Shown in pieces: positions 1 to 8,843 of a DNA stretch of 34,114 nt. The translations under genes were made by a program, and so were the position numbers. Each line of letters opens with the position of its first letter. Position 1 is the first letter of the stretch. The stretch is from an uncultured Acetatifactor sp. (GTDB lineage Bacteria > Bacillota > Clostridia > Lachnospirales > Lachnospiraceae). The stretch lies in contig CANREV010000033.1 in assembly GCA_947629645.1 (NCBI GenBank), positions 1-34,114 on the forward strand, written 5' to 3'. The notes under the pieces were generated by a model, which worked only from the letters and a program-made list of their open reading frames with translations, did no database searches and was not told the DNA's origin.

Positions 1-19
1 ATATGATACCAGATAACAG

Positions 20-1048
20 TTATAAAGTCAGTATTTTCATGCATTTTAAGTTGTTTATGTTTGCGCTAAGCAGACACGAATTAAAATCTATCAATTCGTT
101 TTTACAGGAGTAATCTTTTATATCAGGCACTCTTTTAGCCAATGAAGAAAGCGCTTCATCTGTCATTAAAAATGTATATTTAATTATTGGAGTATTTAAA
201 TAAGCATAAAAATTTTCAGCTTCTCTCTTTGTTGCAAATGAACCTAACCCCACTCTAGCTCTTCCAAATGCACTCAAATTATCTATAATAGCCATTTGAC
301 TATCTCTTCCTTCTTGTCCACCTGCATGAGCACTGGATACAACAACTTGCCATTCAGAAATATATTGGCTATTCTGCCGAATAATATCTCTATCCACTAC
401 ATACCATCTACATCTTCCCGCAGCTCCAGCCTTATCATTTGTAAATATTTTAATTTTTGTATTAAAGTCATACATTTTACCATCTATATATTCTTCAGCT
501 TTTTCCGGATTTTTCTCCATAAAATCACTTTCAATTCCAAATAAAGATCTTGGCAAAATATAATCGTGTAAATATCGAATATTATATTTTTTTACAAATA
601 ATTCGATTTTATTTAAAATAACTAAATCTTTTGGATTTAGTGGAATTAAATCGTCTCCTGGATTTAATATATGTACCTTTTGATTTATTCCATTTTGAAC
701 ATATACATAATCAAAACCTCCTTCCGCCTTTTTGTTATCTTTAATTACTATTGTTACTCCATCAGAGATATCTGTATTAGAGAAAAGTTCTTTTGCGTTT
801 GGATAAAAAATAACTTCTTTTAAGTGTGGATCATTTATTTGTTCTATGCCAAATTGTTTGAGTCCTTTTCCTGACTGATGAAGCCATCTTCCTCCCGGAT
901 AAATTAATATAGTACAATTTCCTATTCTTTCACTTTGTGTTTGAAAATGTTGAAAAATATTTTTTCTTGCTTTTTGTCCATTTAATTCAGATTCTTTAGC
1001 GGTTTCTTCCTGATACGGCGGATTCCCAATAATAAAATCAAATTTCAT
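20..1048 (-). CDS. DNA adenine methyltransferase part 2 (NPPY-containing, Eco57I-like)
   Basis: The protein (342 aa) begins almost directly with the N6-adenine methyltransferase catalytic motif IV, NPPY, at residues 9-12, inside the context IIGNPPYQEE. The rest resembles the catalytic and target-recognition half of Eco57I-type restriction-modification methylases, ending in a typical segment with LTDEALSSLAKRVPDIKDYS-like wording. It lacks the SAM-binding front end, which lies on the preceding ORF (1053-2018). The two are separated by 4 bp and are in different frames; an AGGAAGG stretch before the ATG could serve as its ribosome binding site. The final 20 or so residues after LIDF look unlike what I expect of the family, so the C terminus may be altered. 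Family assignment is good; the target sequence is unknown. Confidence 0.75.
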   Translation of the reverse strand: MKFDFIIGNPPYQEETAKESELNGQKARKNIFQHFQTQSERIGNCTILIYPGGRWLHQSGKGLKQFGIEQINDPHLKEVIFYPNAKELFSNTDISDGVTIVIKDNKKAEGGFDYVYVQNGINQKVHILNPGDDLIPLNPKDLVILNKIELFVKKYNIRYLHDYILPRSLFGIESDFMEKNPEKAEEYIDGKMYDFNTKIKIFTNDKAGAAGRCRWYVVDRDIIRQNSQYISEWQVVVSSAHAGGQEGRDSQMAIIDNLSAFGRARVGLGSFATKREAENFYAYLNTPIIKYTFLMTDEALSSLAKRVPDIKDYSCKNELIDFNSCLLSANINNLKCMKILTL

Positions 1049-1052
1049 AACG

Positions 1053-2018
1053 CTATTCCTTCCTCTGTAATGATAAAAACTCTATGCTTGAATCACTTCC
1101 ACGCCAGTCAAAGATCCGGCAACGTGGTTGTTTATTTTCTTCCTTGTCCTTTTCATCCAATCCTAATAATTCCATGAAGTCCATCTGGTGGTATGCTTCC
1201 TCCGCTGTTCCATAAGGAACGGTTCCGGTCAAACCATCCATCTGCCAGATATTCCACACAATGATATTAGTAAGTTTTCGATACTCCTCAATCGTTGGCT
1301 TTCGTTGCCATCGCTGCTGCATATATTCTTCAAATGTCATCAACATATTCACGCGGGCAATCAACAGGTTATCTCCTTGAAATTCATATCCATAAGTAGC
1401 CTGAAAAGCTCTGACCACCCACTCAAACCACAACTTTTCGGTTTCCGCATTTTCATTCACCACTCGCAGCTTTCGATCCAATATGCCGATTCGATTCGGA
1501 ATCGGTATCATTTCTCCCGTTTCGACATCATATCGGCTAACCAGATAAGGAGCCTCTCCACAAGTTATCTCTAATCTTCTGGAATCTACATATTTCTTCC
1601 AATCGTCTTTTCCCTGAAATTCAATTTCCTCCGTAGGCTTCCCATCTTTAAAAAATACATCTTTCGCGCCAAACCAGACCTCATCCGCATGGTCATTCAT
1701 TTTCTGGCAAACCCACAATGGCGTAAACACTTCTGCATGCTGCCTTGTCCGTTCCGTCTGCTGTTCCATTGCTTTACGTGCGCGGGTTTTTATCACACTG
1801 GCATGATGCCCTGTTATCAGATCCGATGTAATTTCGTCATTCCTTTCATATTTCATGCCTAGAACATCATAGGCATCCGTTGCCCACATAATATTCTTTT
1901 TTGTTGTTTTGTCTGCCAACATTCTGTCAAGCAAACCTAATGCCTGTATTTTCAGAATGTCATCCTGAATATTTATAATCACAGGGCATACCCCTTTCAG
2001 TCTTCCATATATGTCCAC
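1053..2018 (-). CDS. DNA methyltransferase part 1 / restriction-modification subunit M-like
   Basis: This 321-aa protein carries the N-terminal part of a DNA methyltransferase. The segment EVFTPLWVCQKMND (residues 96-109) matches motif X, and TCGEAPYLVSRYD (152-164) is a segment I recall from related methylase N-terminal proteins. The catalytic NPPY is absent here and lies in the next ORF, so the pair probably forms one split enzyme. The start is GTG (minus-strand GTG-GAC-ATA), chosen because the conserved-looking MDIYGRLK N terminus begins there; only a weak purine stretch precedes it. A possible TATACT -10 element lies at 2032-2037. No nuclease, helicase or specificity gene is visible, so any restriction partner must lie beyond the left edge. 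Confidence 0.7.
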   Translation of the reverse strand: MDIYGRLKGVCPVIINIQDDILKIQALGLLDRMLADKTTKKNIMWATDAYDVLGMKYERNDEITSDLITGHHASVIKTRARKAMEQQTERTRQHAEVFTPLWVCQKMNDHADEVWFGAKDVFFKDGKPTEEIEFQGKDDWKKYVDSRRLEITCGEAPYLVSRYDVETGEMIPIPNRIGILDRKLRVVNENAETEKLWFEWVVRAFQATYGYEFQGDNLLIARVNMLMTFEEYMQQRWQRKPTIEEYRKLTNIIVWNIWQMDGLTGTVPYGTAEEAYHQMDFMELLGLDEKDKEENKQPRCRIFDWRGSDSSIEFLSLQRKE

Positions 2019-2140
2019 TTACCCAATTTGTAGTATAGCACAAAATGATGGAGATTTCGAGATGTTTTATAGTATTAGAGTGTACTGAATATTTTAAAAG
2101 CAAAATAGAAGCACAGACATCTTATAAAACTGCATCCACA

Positions 2141-2174
2141 CAAAAAGGCTCCCGAGCATACACTCAGAAGCCTT
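2141..2174 (-). terminator. Rho-independent terminator of tuf
   Basis: Read on the minus strand, AAGGCTTCTGAG and CTCGGGAGCCTT form a 12-bp stem with two G-U pairs around a 6-nt loop, followed by TTTTT. It lies 42 bp past the tuf stop codon and ends the str operon. Confidence 0.85.
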
Positions 2175-2215
2175 GATTTTACTGCATTTTTTTAATGAAT
2201 TCGCAAGAATTCTAT

Positions 2216-3403
2216 TTACTCAATAATACTAGCCACACGACCGGAACCTACGGTACGTCCACCCTCACGGATAGCGAAGGTAAGCCCCTGCTCCATAGCG
2301 ATAGGATGAATCAGCTCGATGGTCATCTCTACATTATCGCCAGGCATACACATCTCTGTACCTGCAGGCAACTCGCAAACGCCGGTAACATCGGTTGTTC
2401 TGAAGTAGAACTGGGGACGATAGTTGTTGAAGAAAGGTGTATGACGACCACCCTCGTCCTTGGTCAGAACGTAAACCTGAGCAGTAAACTTCTTGTGGCA
2501 GGTAACGGTGCCGGGCTTAGCCAGGACCTGTCCTCTTTCAATCTCGTTTCTCTGAACACCACGAAGCAGTGCACCGATGTTATCACCGGCCTGAGCCTCA
2601 TCCAGCATCTTACGGAACATCTCGATACCGGTAACAACGGTCTTCTTGGTCTCCTCTTTAATACCAACGATCTCAACTTCCTCATTCAGCTTCAGAACGC
2701 CACGCTCTACACGGCCGGTAGCAACAGTACCACGGCCAGTGATGGTGAATACGTCCTCGACAGGCATCAGGAAAGGCTTGTCAGTATCACGCTGGGGATC
2801 AGGAATATACTCATCAACAGTATTCATCAGCTCCATGATCTTGTCGCCCCACTCGCTGCTGGGATCCTCCAGAGCCTTGAGTGCGGAACCTTTAATGATA
2901 GGGCAGTCCTTGAAGTCGTATTCTTCCAGCTGCTCATTAACTTCCATTTCAACCAGCTCGATCAGCTCGGGATCATCGACCATATCGCATTTATTCAGGA
3001 ATACGATGATGTAAGGCACGCCTACCTGACGGGACAGAAGGATATGCTCCTTAGTCTGAGCCATAACGCCATCAGTAGCGGCAACAACCAGAATAGCGCC
3101 ATCCATCTGAGCAGCGCCGGTGATCATGTTCTTTACATAATCAGCATGGCCTGGGCAGTCAACATGTGCATAATGTCTCTTCTCAGTCTGATACTCTACA
3201 TGTGCGGTAGAAATGGTGATACCACGAGCCCTCTCTTCGGGAGCTTTATCGATATTCTCAAAGTCCACCTTCTCATTACCGGGTACTCTCTCTGCCAGAA
3301 CCTTAGTGATCGCAGCAGTCAGAGTAGTTTTACCATGGTCAACGTGACCAATGGTACCAATGTTACAATGGGGCTTGCTTCTTTCAAATTTAGCTTTAGC
3401 CAT
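2216..3403 (-). CDS. tuf: Elongation factor Tu
   Basis: EF-Tu is the GTPase that brings aminoacyl-tRNA to the ribosomal A site. The 395-aa protein starts [12 protein letters not shown] and has the G1 loop GHVDHGKTT, the G2/effector threonine in RARGITI, G3 DCPGHADY and G4 NKCD, followed by the two beta-barrel domains ending near [12 protein letters not shown]. The open frame extends 29 codons further upstream, but the ATG at 3403 is the real start: it is preceded by AAGGAGG and matches the family N terminus. It is the last gene of the str operon, 110 bp after fusA, and has its own promoter at 3462-3490. Length and sequence are normal for the family. Confidence 0.99.
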   Translation of the reverse strand: MAKAKFERSKPHCNIGTIGHVDHGKTTLTAAITKVLAERVPGNEKVDFENIDKAPEERARGITISTAHVEYQTEKRHYAHVDCPGHADYVKNMITGAAQMDGAILVVAATDGVMAQTKEHILLSRQVGVPYIIVFLNKCDMVDDPELIELVEMEVNEQLEEYDFKDCPIIKGSALKALEDPSSEWGDKIMELMNTVDEYIPDPQRDTDKPFLMPVEDVFTITGRGTVATGRVERGVLKLNEEVEIVGIKEETKKTVVTGIEMFRKMLDEAQAGDNIGALLRGVQRNEIERGQVLAKPGTVTCHKKFTAQVYVLTKDEGGRHTPFFNNYRPQFYFRTTDVTGVCELPAGTEMCMPGDNVEMTIELIHPIAMEQGLTFAIREGGRTVGSGRVASIIE

Positions 3404-3461
3404 TATTACAGTCCTCCTTAAAAAATGAATTCTTATTTTGTTACATAACTCACTATCATTG

Positions 3462-3490
3462 ATTATATTAAATAACCAAAGGTTTTTCAA
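3462..3490 (-). promoter_or_regulatory. Internal sigma-A promoter for tuf
   Basis: On the minus strand TTGAAA (3485-3490) and a perfect TATAAT (3462-3467) are separated by 17 bp, in the AT-rich fusA-tuf gap, about 60 bp before the tuf start. It would let EF-Tu be made in excess over the rest of the operon. Confidence 0.75.
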
Positions 3491-3513
3491 GTTATTTTTT
3501 TGTTTATATGCTT

Positions 3514-5676
3514 CTAGTTATTCTTTGCGGCCAGAACCTTTTCCTGGACATTTTTGGGAACGGGCTCGTATTTCTCAAAGAACATGGAATAATTACCGCG
3601 TCCCTGTGTTCTGGAACGAAGGTCTGTGGAGTAACCAAACATCTCCGCAAGAGGAACGAATGCACGAACCATCTTGCCGCCGCCGATATCATCCATACCT
3701 TCCACGCGGCCGCGGCGGGAGTTCAGGTCTCCGATCACATCGCCCATGTATTCCTCGGGCATGGTAACTTCCACCTTCATGATAGGCTCAAGCAGCACAG
3801 GAGCCGCTTTCTGCATCGCTTCCTTGAATGCCATGGATCCCGCGATATGGAATGCCATCTCAGAGGAGTCAACCTCATGATAGGAACCGTCATATACATT
3901 TGCGTGGACACCCAGTACAGGGAATCCTCCCAGAATACCTGCCTGTGCAGCTTCCCTGATTCCTTCGCCGACAGCAGGAATATATTCCTTAGGGATCGCG
4001 CCGCCCACTACAGTAGACTCAAACAGCAGTACAGGGGGTTCATTGATCAGTACATTTGCCTTGGGATCAAATTCAAACTTCTCGCAGTTAGCCTCCAAGG
4101 GTTCAAATTTCACTTTACAATGACCGTATTGTCCACGACCGCCAGACTGCTTAGCATACTTGGAATCCACTTCCACAGCCTTGGTGAACGCTTCCTTATA
4201 TGCAACCTGAGGTGCGCCGACATTAGCCTCTACCTTAAACTCACGCAACAATCTGTCAACGATGATCTCCAGATGGAGCTCACCCATACCCGCGATAATA
4301 GTCTGTCCGGTCTCCTGATCGGTATGAGCGCGGAACGTAGGATCTTCCTCAGCCAGCTTTGCCAAAGCTTCACCCATCTTACCCTGACCCGCTTTGGTCT
4401 TGGGCTCGATAGCAAGCTCGATAACGGGCTCGGGGAACTCCATGGACTCAAGGATCACAGGATGCTGCTCATCACAGATAGTATCACCGGTAGTAGTAAA
4501 CTTAAAACCAACTGCGGCCGCAATATCACCGGAATATACCTTCTCCAGCTCCGCGCGCTTATTCGCATGCATCTGCAGGATACGGCCTACGCGTTCTTTC
4601 TTGTCTTTCGTAGCATTCAGCACATAAGAACCGGAGTTCAAAGTACCGGAATACACACGGAAGAATGCAAGTTTTCCCACAAAGGGATCTGCCATGATCT
4701 TGAACGCAAGTGCGGCAAAAGGCTCGTCATCGGAAGAATGCTTCTCCACTTCATTGCCGTCCAGATCCACACCCTTGATCGCAGGGATATCGGTAGGAGC
4801 AGGCATGTACTCAATAATTGCATCCAAAAGCTTCTGCACGCCCTTATTGCGGTAAGCAGAACCGCAACATACGGGAATCGCCGTACATTCGCAGGTCGCT
4901 TTGCGCAGGACTTTCTTCATATCTTCTGTGGAAGGCTCGCCGCCCTCCAGATATACCATCATCAGGTCATCGTCCAGCTCGCAGATCTTCTCAATCAATT
5001 CAGAGCGATACAATTCCGCATCTTCCTTCATGTCTCCAAGATCGTCCGTTACAGTGATATCATCGCCCTTATCATCATTATAGATATATGCTTTCATCTC
5101 AAACAGATCAATGATGCCTTTGAAATCATCTTCCTTCCCGATAGGCAGCTGCAGGATGATAGCATTCTTGCCCAGCCTGGTCCTGATCTGATCTACTGCG
5201 CCGTAGAAATCCGCACCCAGAATATCCATCTTATTGATGAATGCCATACGGGGTACATTGTAGGTATCAGCCTGACGCCAGACATTTTCGGACTGGGGCT
5301 CAACACCGCCCTTTGCACAGAAAACGCCGACAGCGCCGTCCAATACGCGAAGGGAACGCTCTACTTCTACAGTAAAATCAACGTGGCCAGGAGTATCAAT
5401 AATATTAATTCGATGCTCTAACGCGCCTTCCATGGGCTTTGTTTCTTTTTCCAAAGTCCAATGGCAGGTGGTAGCTGCTGAAGTAATGGTAATACCTCTT
5501 TCCTGCTCCTGCTCCATCCAGTCCATGGTGGCAGTGCCTTCATGAGTATCACCTATCTTGTAGTTAACACCAGTATAATACAGAATACGCTCTGTCAATG
5601 TGGTCTTACCTGCATCGATATGAGCCATGATTCCGATATTTCTGGTTCTCTCTAACGGATATTCTCTTCCAGCCAA
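3514..5676 (-). CDS. fusA: Elongation factor G
   Basis: EF-G is the GTPase that drives translocation of tRNA and mRNA on the ribosome. The 720-aa protein starts [14 protein letters not shown] and has G1 AHIDAGKTT, the effector segment [11 protein letters not shown]3 DTPGHVDF and G4 NKMD. Domains II-V follow, with the domain IV loop region after [15 protein letters not shown]. It is longer than the roughly 690-700 aa typical of EF-G. Part of the excess is an insertion in domain IV, between FEFD and [12 protein letters not shown] (residues about 535-560), which I associate with clostridial homologs. The start codon is TTG (5674-5676), preceded by AGGAGG with an 8-nt spacer. It sits between rpsG and tuf. 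Confidence 0.98.
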   Translation of the reverse strand: MAGREYPLERTRNIGIMAHIDAGKTTLTERILYYTGVNYKIGDTHEGTATMDWMEQEQERGITITSAATTCHWTLEKETKPMEGALEHRINIIDTPGHVDFTVEVERSLRVLDGAVGVFCAKGGVEPQSENVWRQADTYNVPRMAFINKMDILGADFYGAVDQIRTRLGKNAIILQLPIGKEDDFKGIIDLFEMKAYIYNDDKGDDITVTDDLGDMKEDAELYRSELIEKICELDDDLMMVYLEGGEPSTEDMKKVLRKATCECTAIPVCCGSAYRNKGVQKLLDAIIEYMPAPTDIPAIKGVDLDGNEVEKHSSDDEPFAALAFKIMADPFVGKLAFFRVYSGTLNSGSYVLNATKDKKERVGRILQMHANKRAELEKVYSGDIAAAVGFKFTTTGDTICDEQHPVILESMEFPEPVIELAIEPKTKAGQGKMGEALAKLAEEDPTFRAHTDQETGQTIIAGMGELHLEIIVDRLLREFKVEANVGAPQVAYKEAFTKAVEVDSKYAKQSGGRGQYGHCKVKFEPLEANCEKFEFDPKANVLINEPPVLLFESTVVGGAIPKEYIPAVGEGIREAAQAGILGGFPVLGVHANVYDGSYHEVDSSEMAFHIAGSMAFKEAMQKAAPVLLEPIMKVEVTMPEEYMGDVIGDLNSRRGRVEGMDDIGGGKMVRAFVPLAEMFGYSTDLRSRTQGRGNYSMFFEKYEPVPKNVQEKVLAAKNN

Positions 5677-5733
5677 GATTTTTTCCTCCTATTTTATTAT
5701 GAAAACTAAAACATAAGATGAAGAAAATCGTTC

Positions 5734-6234
<501 letters not shown>

Positions 6235-6361
6235 TTAATTCATCGGTACTCACATGTGTTTCCCCAAGTGTTCGTGCTGTGATATCTGTATGACAGAATT
6301 CCAACACTTTCTTAGTTTCGTTCAGATTTGTCCCGAATCTCTTTTGAAGCAGCAAGTCAAA

Positions 6362-6784
6362 TCACTTCTTTGCTTCCTTAGGTCTCTTAGCGCCATATTT
6401 GGAACGTGCCTGTTTCCTGTTCGCAACGCCTGCGGTATCAAGAGTACCACGGATAATGTGATATCTTACACCGGGCAGATCCTTTACTCTTCCGCCGCGG
6501 ATCAGGACAACGCTGTGCTCCTGCAGATTATGACCTTCGCCGGGGATGTAGCTTGTAACCTCGATCCCGTTGGAAAGACGTACTCTGGCGATTTTCCTAA
6601 GAGCTGAGTTAGGCTTTTTAGGAGTATCAGTCTTGACAGCAGTACATACGCCACGCTTCTGGGGAGACGATGCGTTGACAGCCTTCTTGTGAAGGGAGTT
6701 ATATCCTCTCTGAAGCGCAGGCGCGGTAGACTTCTTTACTGTAGTCTGACGTCCTTTTCTTACTAACTGATTAAATGTTGGCAT
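6362..6784 (-). CDS. rpsL: 30S ribosomal protein S12
   Basis: S12 sits at the decoding centre of the small subunit. The 140-aa protein starts [13 protein letters not shown] and carries the conserved [11 protein letters not shown] and [13 protein letters not shown] loops. The lysines in PKKPNSA and GRVKDLPG, where streptomycin resistance mutations are known, are wild type. The ATG at 6784 follows GAAAGAGGTGA as ribosome binding site. It is the first gene of the str operon, driven by the promoter at 6891-6919. The C-terminal tail is lysine-rich ([10 protein letters not shown]), as is usual. Confidence 0.98.
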   Translation of the reverse strand: MPTFNQLVRKGRQTTVKKSTAPALQRGYNSLHKKAVNASSPQKRGVCTAVKTDTPKKPNSALRKIARVRLSNGIEVTSYIPGEGHNLQEHSVVLIRGGRVKDLPGVRYHIIRGTLDTAGVANRKQARSKYGAKRPKEAKK

Positions 6785-6861
6785 TCTGTTTCACCTCTTT
6801 CTGAATGGTAATATGATTTTGTCATACTTGTGCGGACAGCATTGTGTATCTATTTGTTCAC

Positions 6862-6911
6862 AAAAAAAGCATCCGCACGCATGCTTTATTAGTATAGCCG
6901 CTTACGGATGC
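6862..6911 (-). terminator. Terminator downstream of rfbD, overlapping the str promoter
   Basis: On the minus strand GCATCCGTAAGC (6900-6911) pairs with GCGTGCGGATGC (6869-6880) as a 12-position stem with one wobble and one mismatch, loop 19 nt, followed by seven Ts (6862-6868). It would stop transcripts arriving from rfbD. The -10 box of the next promoter lies in its loop. Confidence 0.65.
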
Positions 6912-6919
6912 ATTGTCAA
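6891..6919 (-). promoter_or_regulatory. str operon sigma-A promoter
   Basis: On the minus strand a perfect TTGACA (6914-6919) and TATACT (6891-6896) are separated by 17 bp. Transcription should start near 6884, leaving an untranslated leader of about 100 nt before rpsL. Confidence 0.85.
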
Positions 6920-6944
6920 TCACTTTTTATAGAAAATCACCGTT

Positions 6945-7793
6945 TCATTCCGCGTTTAATTCCGCAATATAACGTTTCAGTGCATCTTCCCATGACGGCA
7001 GCCTCTCAAAACCGCTCTCCGTCAGTTTTTCTTTGCTCAGACGGCTGTTCATCGGCCGATTGGCTTTCGCGCCATATTCCGCCGAAGTAACAGGGACCAC
7101 ATTCACTTTCACTCCGGCCTCTTTGAAGATCGCGCACGCAAAATCATACCAGGAGCAGAAGCCTTCGTTGGTAGCGTGATATACACCATATTTCTCCGTT
7201 TGGACCATATCCGCCAACAGCCCGGCCAGATCGCGGGTATAAGTAGGGGAACCAAACTGGTCATTGACGACAGTGATAGTATCGTGAGTCTCAGCCAGCT
7301 TCAACATAGTCTTTACAAAATTTTTGCCGTTTATACCGAATGTCCACGCAATACGCACAATAAAATACTTGTCCAGGATTTCCTGTACCGCCAGCTCGCC
7401 TTCATACTTGGTCTGTCCGTAAACGCTCACCGGACGTCTTTCATCCTCCGTTTCCCACGCTTTGCTGCCCTGACCGTCAAACACATAGTCCGTGCTGATG
7501 TAAATCATTTTAATGTCCAGTTCACGGCATACTTTTGCAATATTTTGGGAACCATCCACATTTACTTTTCGACAGACCGCTTCGTTTTCCTCGGCGGCAT
7601 CCACCGCCGTATAAGCTGCGCAGTGGATCACCGCGTCAGGCGATGCTGCCTTGATCACGCGGTCCACTCTGGCCGCATCGGTGATATCCATCTCCCGGCT
7701 GTTCACACCAACGGCTTCTATCCCACGTCTTTCCAACTCCCTGACCACATCATAGCCCAGCTGTCCCTTTGCCCCCGTAACAAGAACTTTCAT
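6945..7793 (-). CDS. rfbD: dTDP-4-dehydrorhamnose reductase
   Basis: This is a short-chain dehydrogenase-like enzyme that makes dTDP-L-rhamnose, the last step of the rhamnose donor pathway for surface polysaccharides. The 282-aa protein has an N-terminal Rossmann motif (VTGAKGQLG), the substrate-pocket segment STDYVFDG, and the YGQTKYEGE segment with the catalytic Tyr-x-x-x-Lys, as well as RIAWTFG and NRPMNSRLS near the end. The open frame extends eight codons further (to 7817), but I chose the ATG at 7793 because GAAAGGA precedes it at proper distance and the family begins MKVLVTG. The partners rfbA, rfbB and rfbC are not in the window. It lies as a separate unit between the rpoC and rpsL transcription units. 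Confidence 0.93.
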   Translation of the reverse strand: MKVLVTGAKGQLGYDVVRELERRGIEAVGVNSREMDITDAARVDRVIKAASPDAVIHCAAYTAVDAAEENEAVCRKVNVDGSQNIAKVCRELDIKMIYISTDYVFDGQGSKAWETEDERRPVSVYGQTKYEGELAVQEILDKYFIVRIAWTFGINGKNFVKTMLKLAETHDTITVVNDQFGSPTYTRDLAGLLADMVQTEKYGVYHATNEGFCSWYDFACAIFKEAGVKVNVVPVTSAEYGAKANRPMNSRLSKEKLTESGFERLPSWEDALKRYIAELNAE

Positions 7794-7844
7794 ACCCGCA
7801 ATTCCTTTCTTTGCCATCCGACTTTTTTTAACAGAATATCTTCT

Positions 7845-7873
7845 ATTATATAGGACGCCCGCCGAATCTTCAA
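7845..7873 (-). promoter_or_regulatory. Promoter of rfbD
   Basis: On the minus strand TTGAAG (7868-7873) and TATAAT (7845-7850) are separated by 17 bp, about 50 bp before the rfbD start and just after the terminator at 7899-7925. Confidence 0.75.
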
Positions 7874-7898
7874 CCGGGAAAACCTTTAATTAACACGC

Positions 7899-7925
7899 AA
7901 AAACTTCCGTTCTCACGGAAGTTTT
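7899..7925 (-). terminator. Rho-independent terminator after the small membrane genes
   Basis: AAAACTTCCGT and ACGGAAGTTTT form a perfect 11-bp stem with a TCTC loop, flanked by T runs in the minus direction. It is 15 bp after the stop of the 65-aa gene. Confidence 0.85.
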
Positions 7926-7939
7926 CCCGATTTTTATGT

Positions 7940-8137
7940 TTACTGCCGACTTGATTTCTCAGAAAGCATCCGGATCTTTCTATACTGTGTATAAGCCGTC
8001 ATTCCTGCCACCACAGCCACCATCAACCCCAATATGGTCATATACAGATCCATTTCATTTTCCCAATAAGAACCCAAAATCATCAAGGCCCCCACAAACA
8101 ATACTCCGACCAGGAAATCCAAAACCATCATTTTCAT
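7940..8137 (-). CDS. Small two-helix membrane protein, unknown function
   Basis: I do not recognise this 65-aa protein. It has two predicted membrane helices, about residues 5-23 and 30-48, joined by an acidic turn (ENEMD), and a basic tail (QYRKIRMLSEKSSRQ) that should face the cytoplasm. The open frame reaches 8182, but the ATG at 8137 follows GTGGAGG at good spacing, and the longer version would add an unlikely hydrophilic leader overlapping the palindrome at 8165-8188. It is probably co-transcribed with the 88-aa membrane protein upstream, 55 bp away, and ends at a strong terminator. Confidence 0.6.
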   Translation of the reverse strand: MKMMVLDFLVGVLFVGALMILGSYWENEMDLYMTILGLMVAVVAGMTAYTQYRKIRMLSEKSSRQ

Positions 8138-8164
8138 ATTTTGCCTCCACGCTGCGCCAAAACC

Positions 8165-8188
8165 TGCAGATTGAAATTTCAATCTGCA
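8165..8188. repeat. 24-bp perfect palindrome between two membrane-protein genes
   Basis: The half-site TGCAGATTGAAA is followed directly by its exact reverse complement. It lies between the stop at 8193 and the start at 8137. There is no loop and only a short T run, so it is a poor terminator. It could be an operator or an RNA processing hairpin. Confidence 0.7.
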
Positions 8189-8192
8189 ATCT

Positions 8193-8459
8193 TTACACTC
8201 CCTGCGACCGATACTCCGCCTGTCTCATCATTTCATCCTCAATCTTTTCAATCTCCCGGTTTCTGACAATACACCGAAACAGTTGGTATACCGTAAAAAG
8301 GGCAGTGAGAACAATAATCACCATATAAACCGGCACTGTCGCCTCGTCACTGCCCGCGCTTTCTGTCCGGGTCTGCGCTGCCAGAGCCGTGCACTTTGAT
8401 CCCAAAGCGCCTAAAGCGATCATAAATGTATAGATAATCTTCCACATCTTTTCTCTCAT
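8193..8459 (-). CDS. Small secreted or membrane protein, unknown function
   Basis: I do not recognise this 88-aa protein. Residues 1-28 look like a signal peptide: positive N terminus, hydrophobic core, and an ALAA cleavage-like site before QT. A hydrophilic stretch follows, then a second membrane helix at about 43-64 and a charged tail (RNREIEKIEDEMMRQ) likely to be helical. The frame is open to 8579, but the ATG at 8459 is preferred because AAGGGAG lies at the right distance and the signal sequence starts there. It has its own promoter at 8551-8579. In the leader, ACAGA-GGCT and AGCC-GGG-TCTGT could form a hairpin. It probably forms an operon with the 65-aa membrane protein. Confidence 0.6.
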   Translation of the reverse strand: MREKMWKIIYTFMIALGALGSKCTALAAQTRTESAGSDEATVPVYMVIIVLTALFTVYQLFRCIVRNREIEKIEDEMMRQAEYRSQGV

Positions 8460-8550
8460 ACGCATTCTCCCTTCGGGAAGTTTCCTCACAGACCCGGCTG
8501 TCAGCCTCTGTTTCGGATCTAGGACTTTAGTACTATCCCTGTCTGATTTT

Positions 8551-8579
8551 AGAATAGCACACCAAGAGTATAAAGTCAA
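8551..8579 (-). promoter_or_regulatory. Promoter of the small membrane-protein pair
   Basis: On the minus strand TTGACT (8574-8579) and TATTCT (8551-8556) are separated by 17 bp. The leader to the start at 8459 is about 90 nt. Confidence 0.65.
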
Positions 8580-8603
8580 TAGGCGTACAAAAAAGCATCC
8601 CTC

Positions 8604-8778
8604 GCAAAATCACATAGAGACGCCATTTTGGCTTCGCGGTGCCATATGCTGAATTGTTGCTGCAAAGTCACATAGAGGCGCGATTATGGCTTCGCGGTGC
8701 CGTATGGCTGAACTGTTGCTGCAAAGTCACATAGAGATGCCGTTTTGGATTCGTGATACCATATGCTGAACTGTTGCC
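8604..8778. repeat. Three tandem repeats of 58-59 bp
   Basis: Units begin at 8604, 8662 and 8721, each opening GCAAA(A/G)TCACATAGAG and closing GCTGAA(C/T)TGTTGC. Units 1 and 2 share TGGCTTCGCGGTGCC; unit 3 is more diverged in its middle. They fill the space between the rpoC terminator and the promoter at 8551-8579. No coding frame is apparent. An 11-nt piece (GCTGAACTGTT) recurs inverted at 18023-18033. Confidence 0.85.
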
Positions 8779-8795
8779 GGCAGGCAGAAAGGCTT

Positions 8796-8828
8796 TTATA
8801 AAAGAGAGCGCCCCGATAAGGGCGCCCT
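8796..8828 (-). terminator. Rho-independent terminator of rpoC
   Basis: On the minus strand AGGGCGCCC (8820-8828) pairs with GGGCGCTCT (8805-8813) around a TTATCG loop, followed by CTTTTAT. It lies 16 bp after the rpoC stop. Confidence 0.75.
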
Positions 8829-8843
8829 CCTGCGATCTATCTT

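Noticed and set aside
2195..3421. 408-aa open frame on the plus strand opposite tuf
   Set aside because: It is an antisense reading of the highly conserved EF-Tu gene, without family features or a binding site.
3508..5421. 637-aa open frame on the plus strand opposite fusA
   Set aside because: EF-G on the other strand explains the region; long antisense frames are common opposite conserved, codon-biased genes.
8460..8550. Possible riboswitch in the leader of the 88-aa gene
   Set aside because: A hairpin can be drawn, but it does not match the conserved core of any riboswitch class I could recall.
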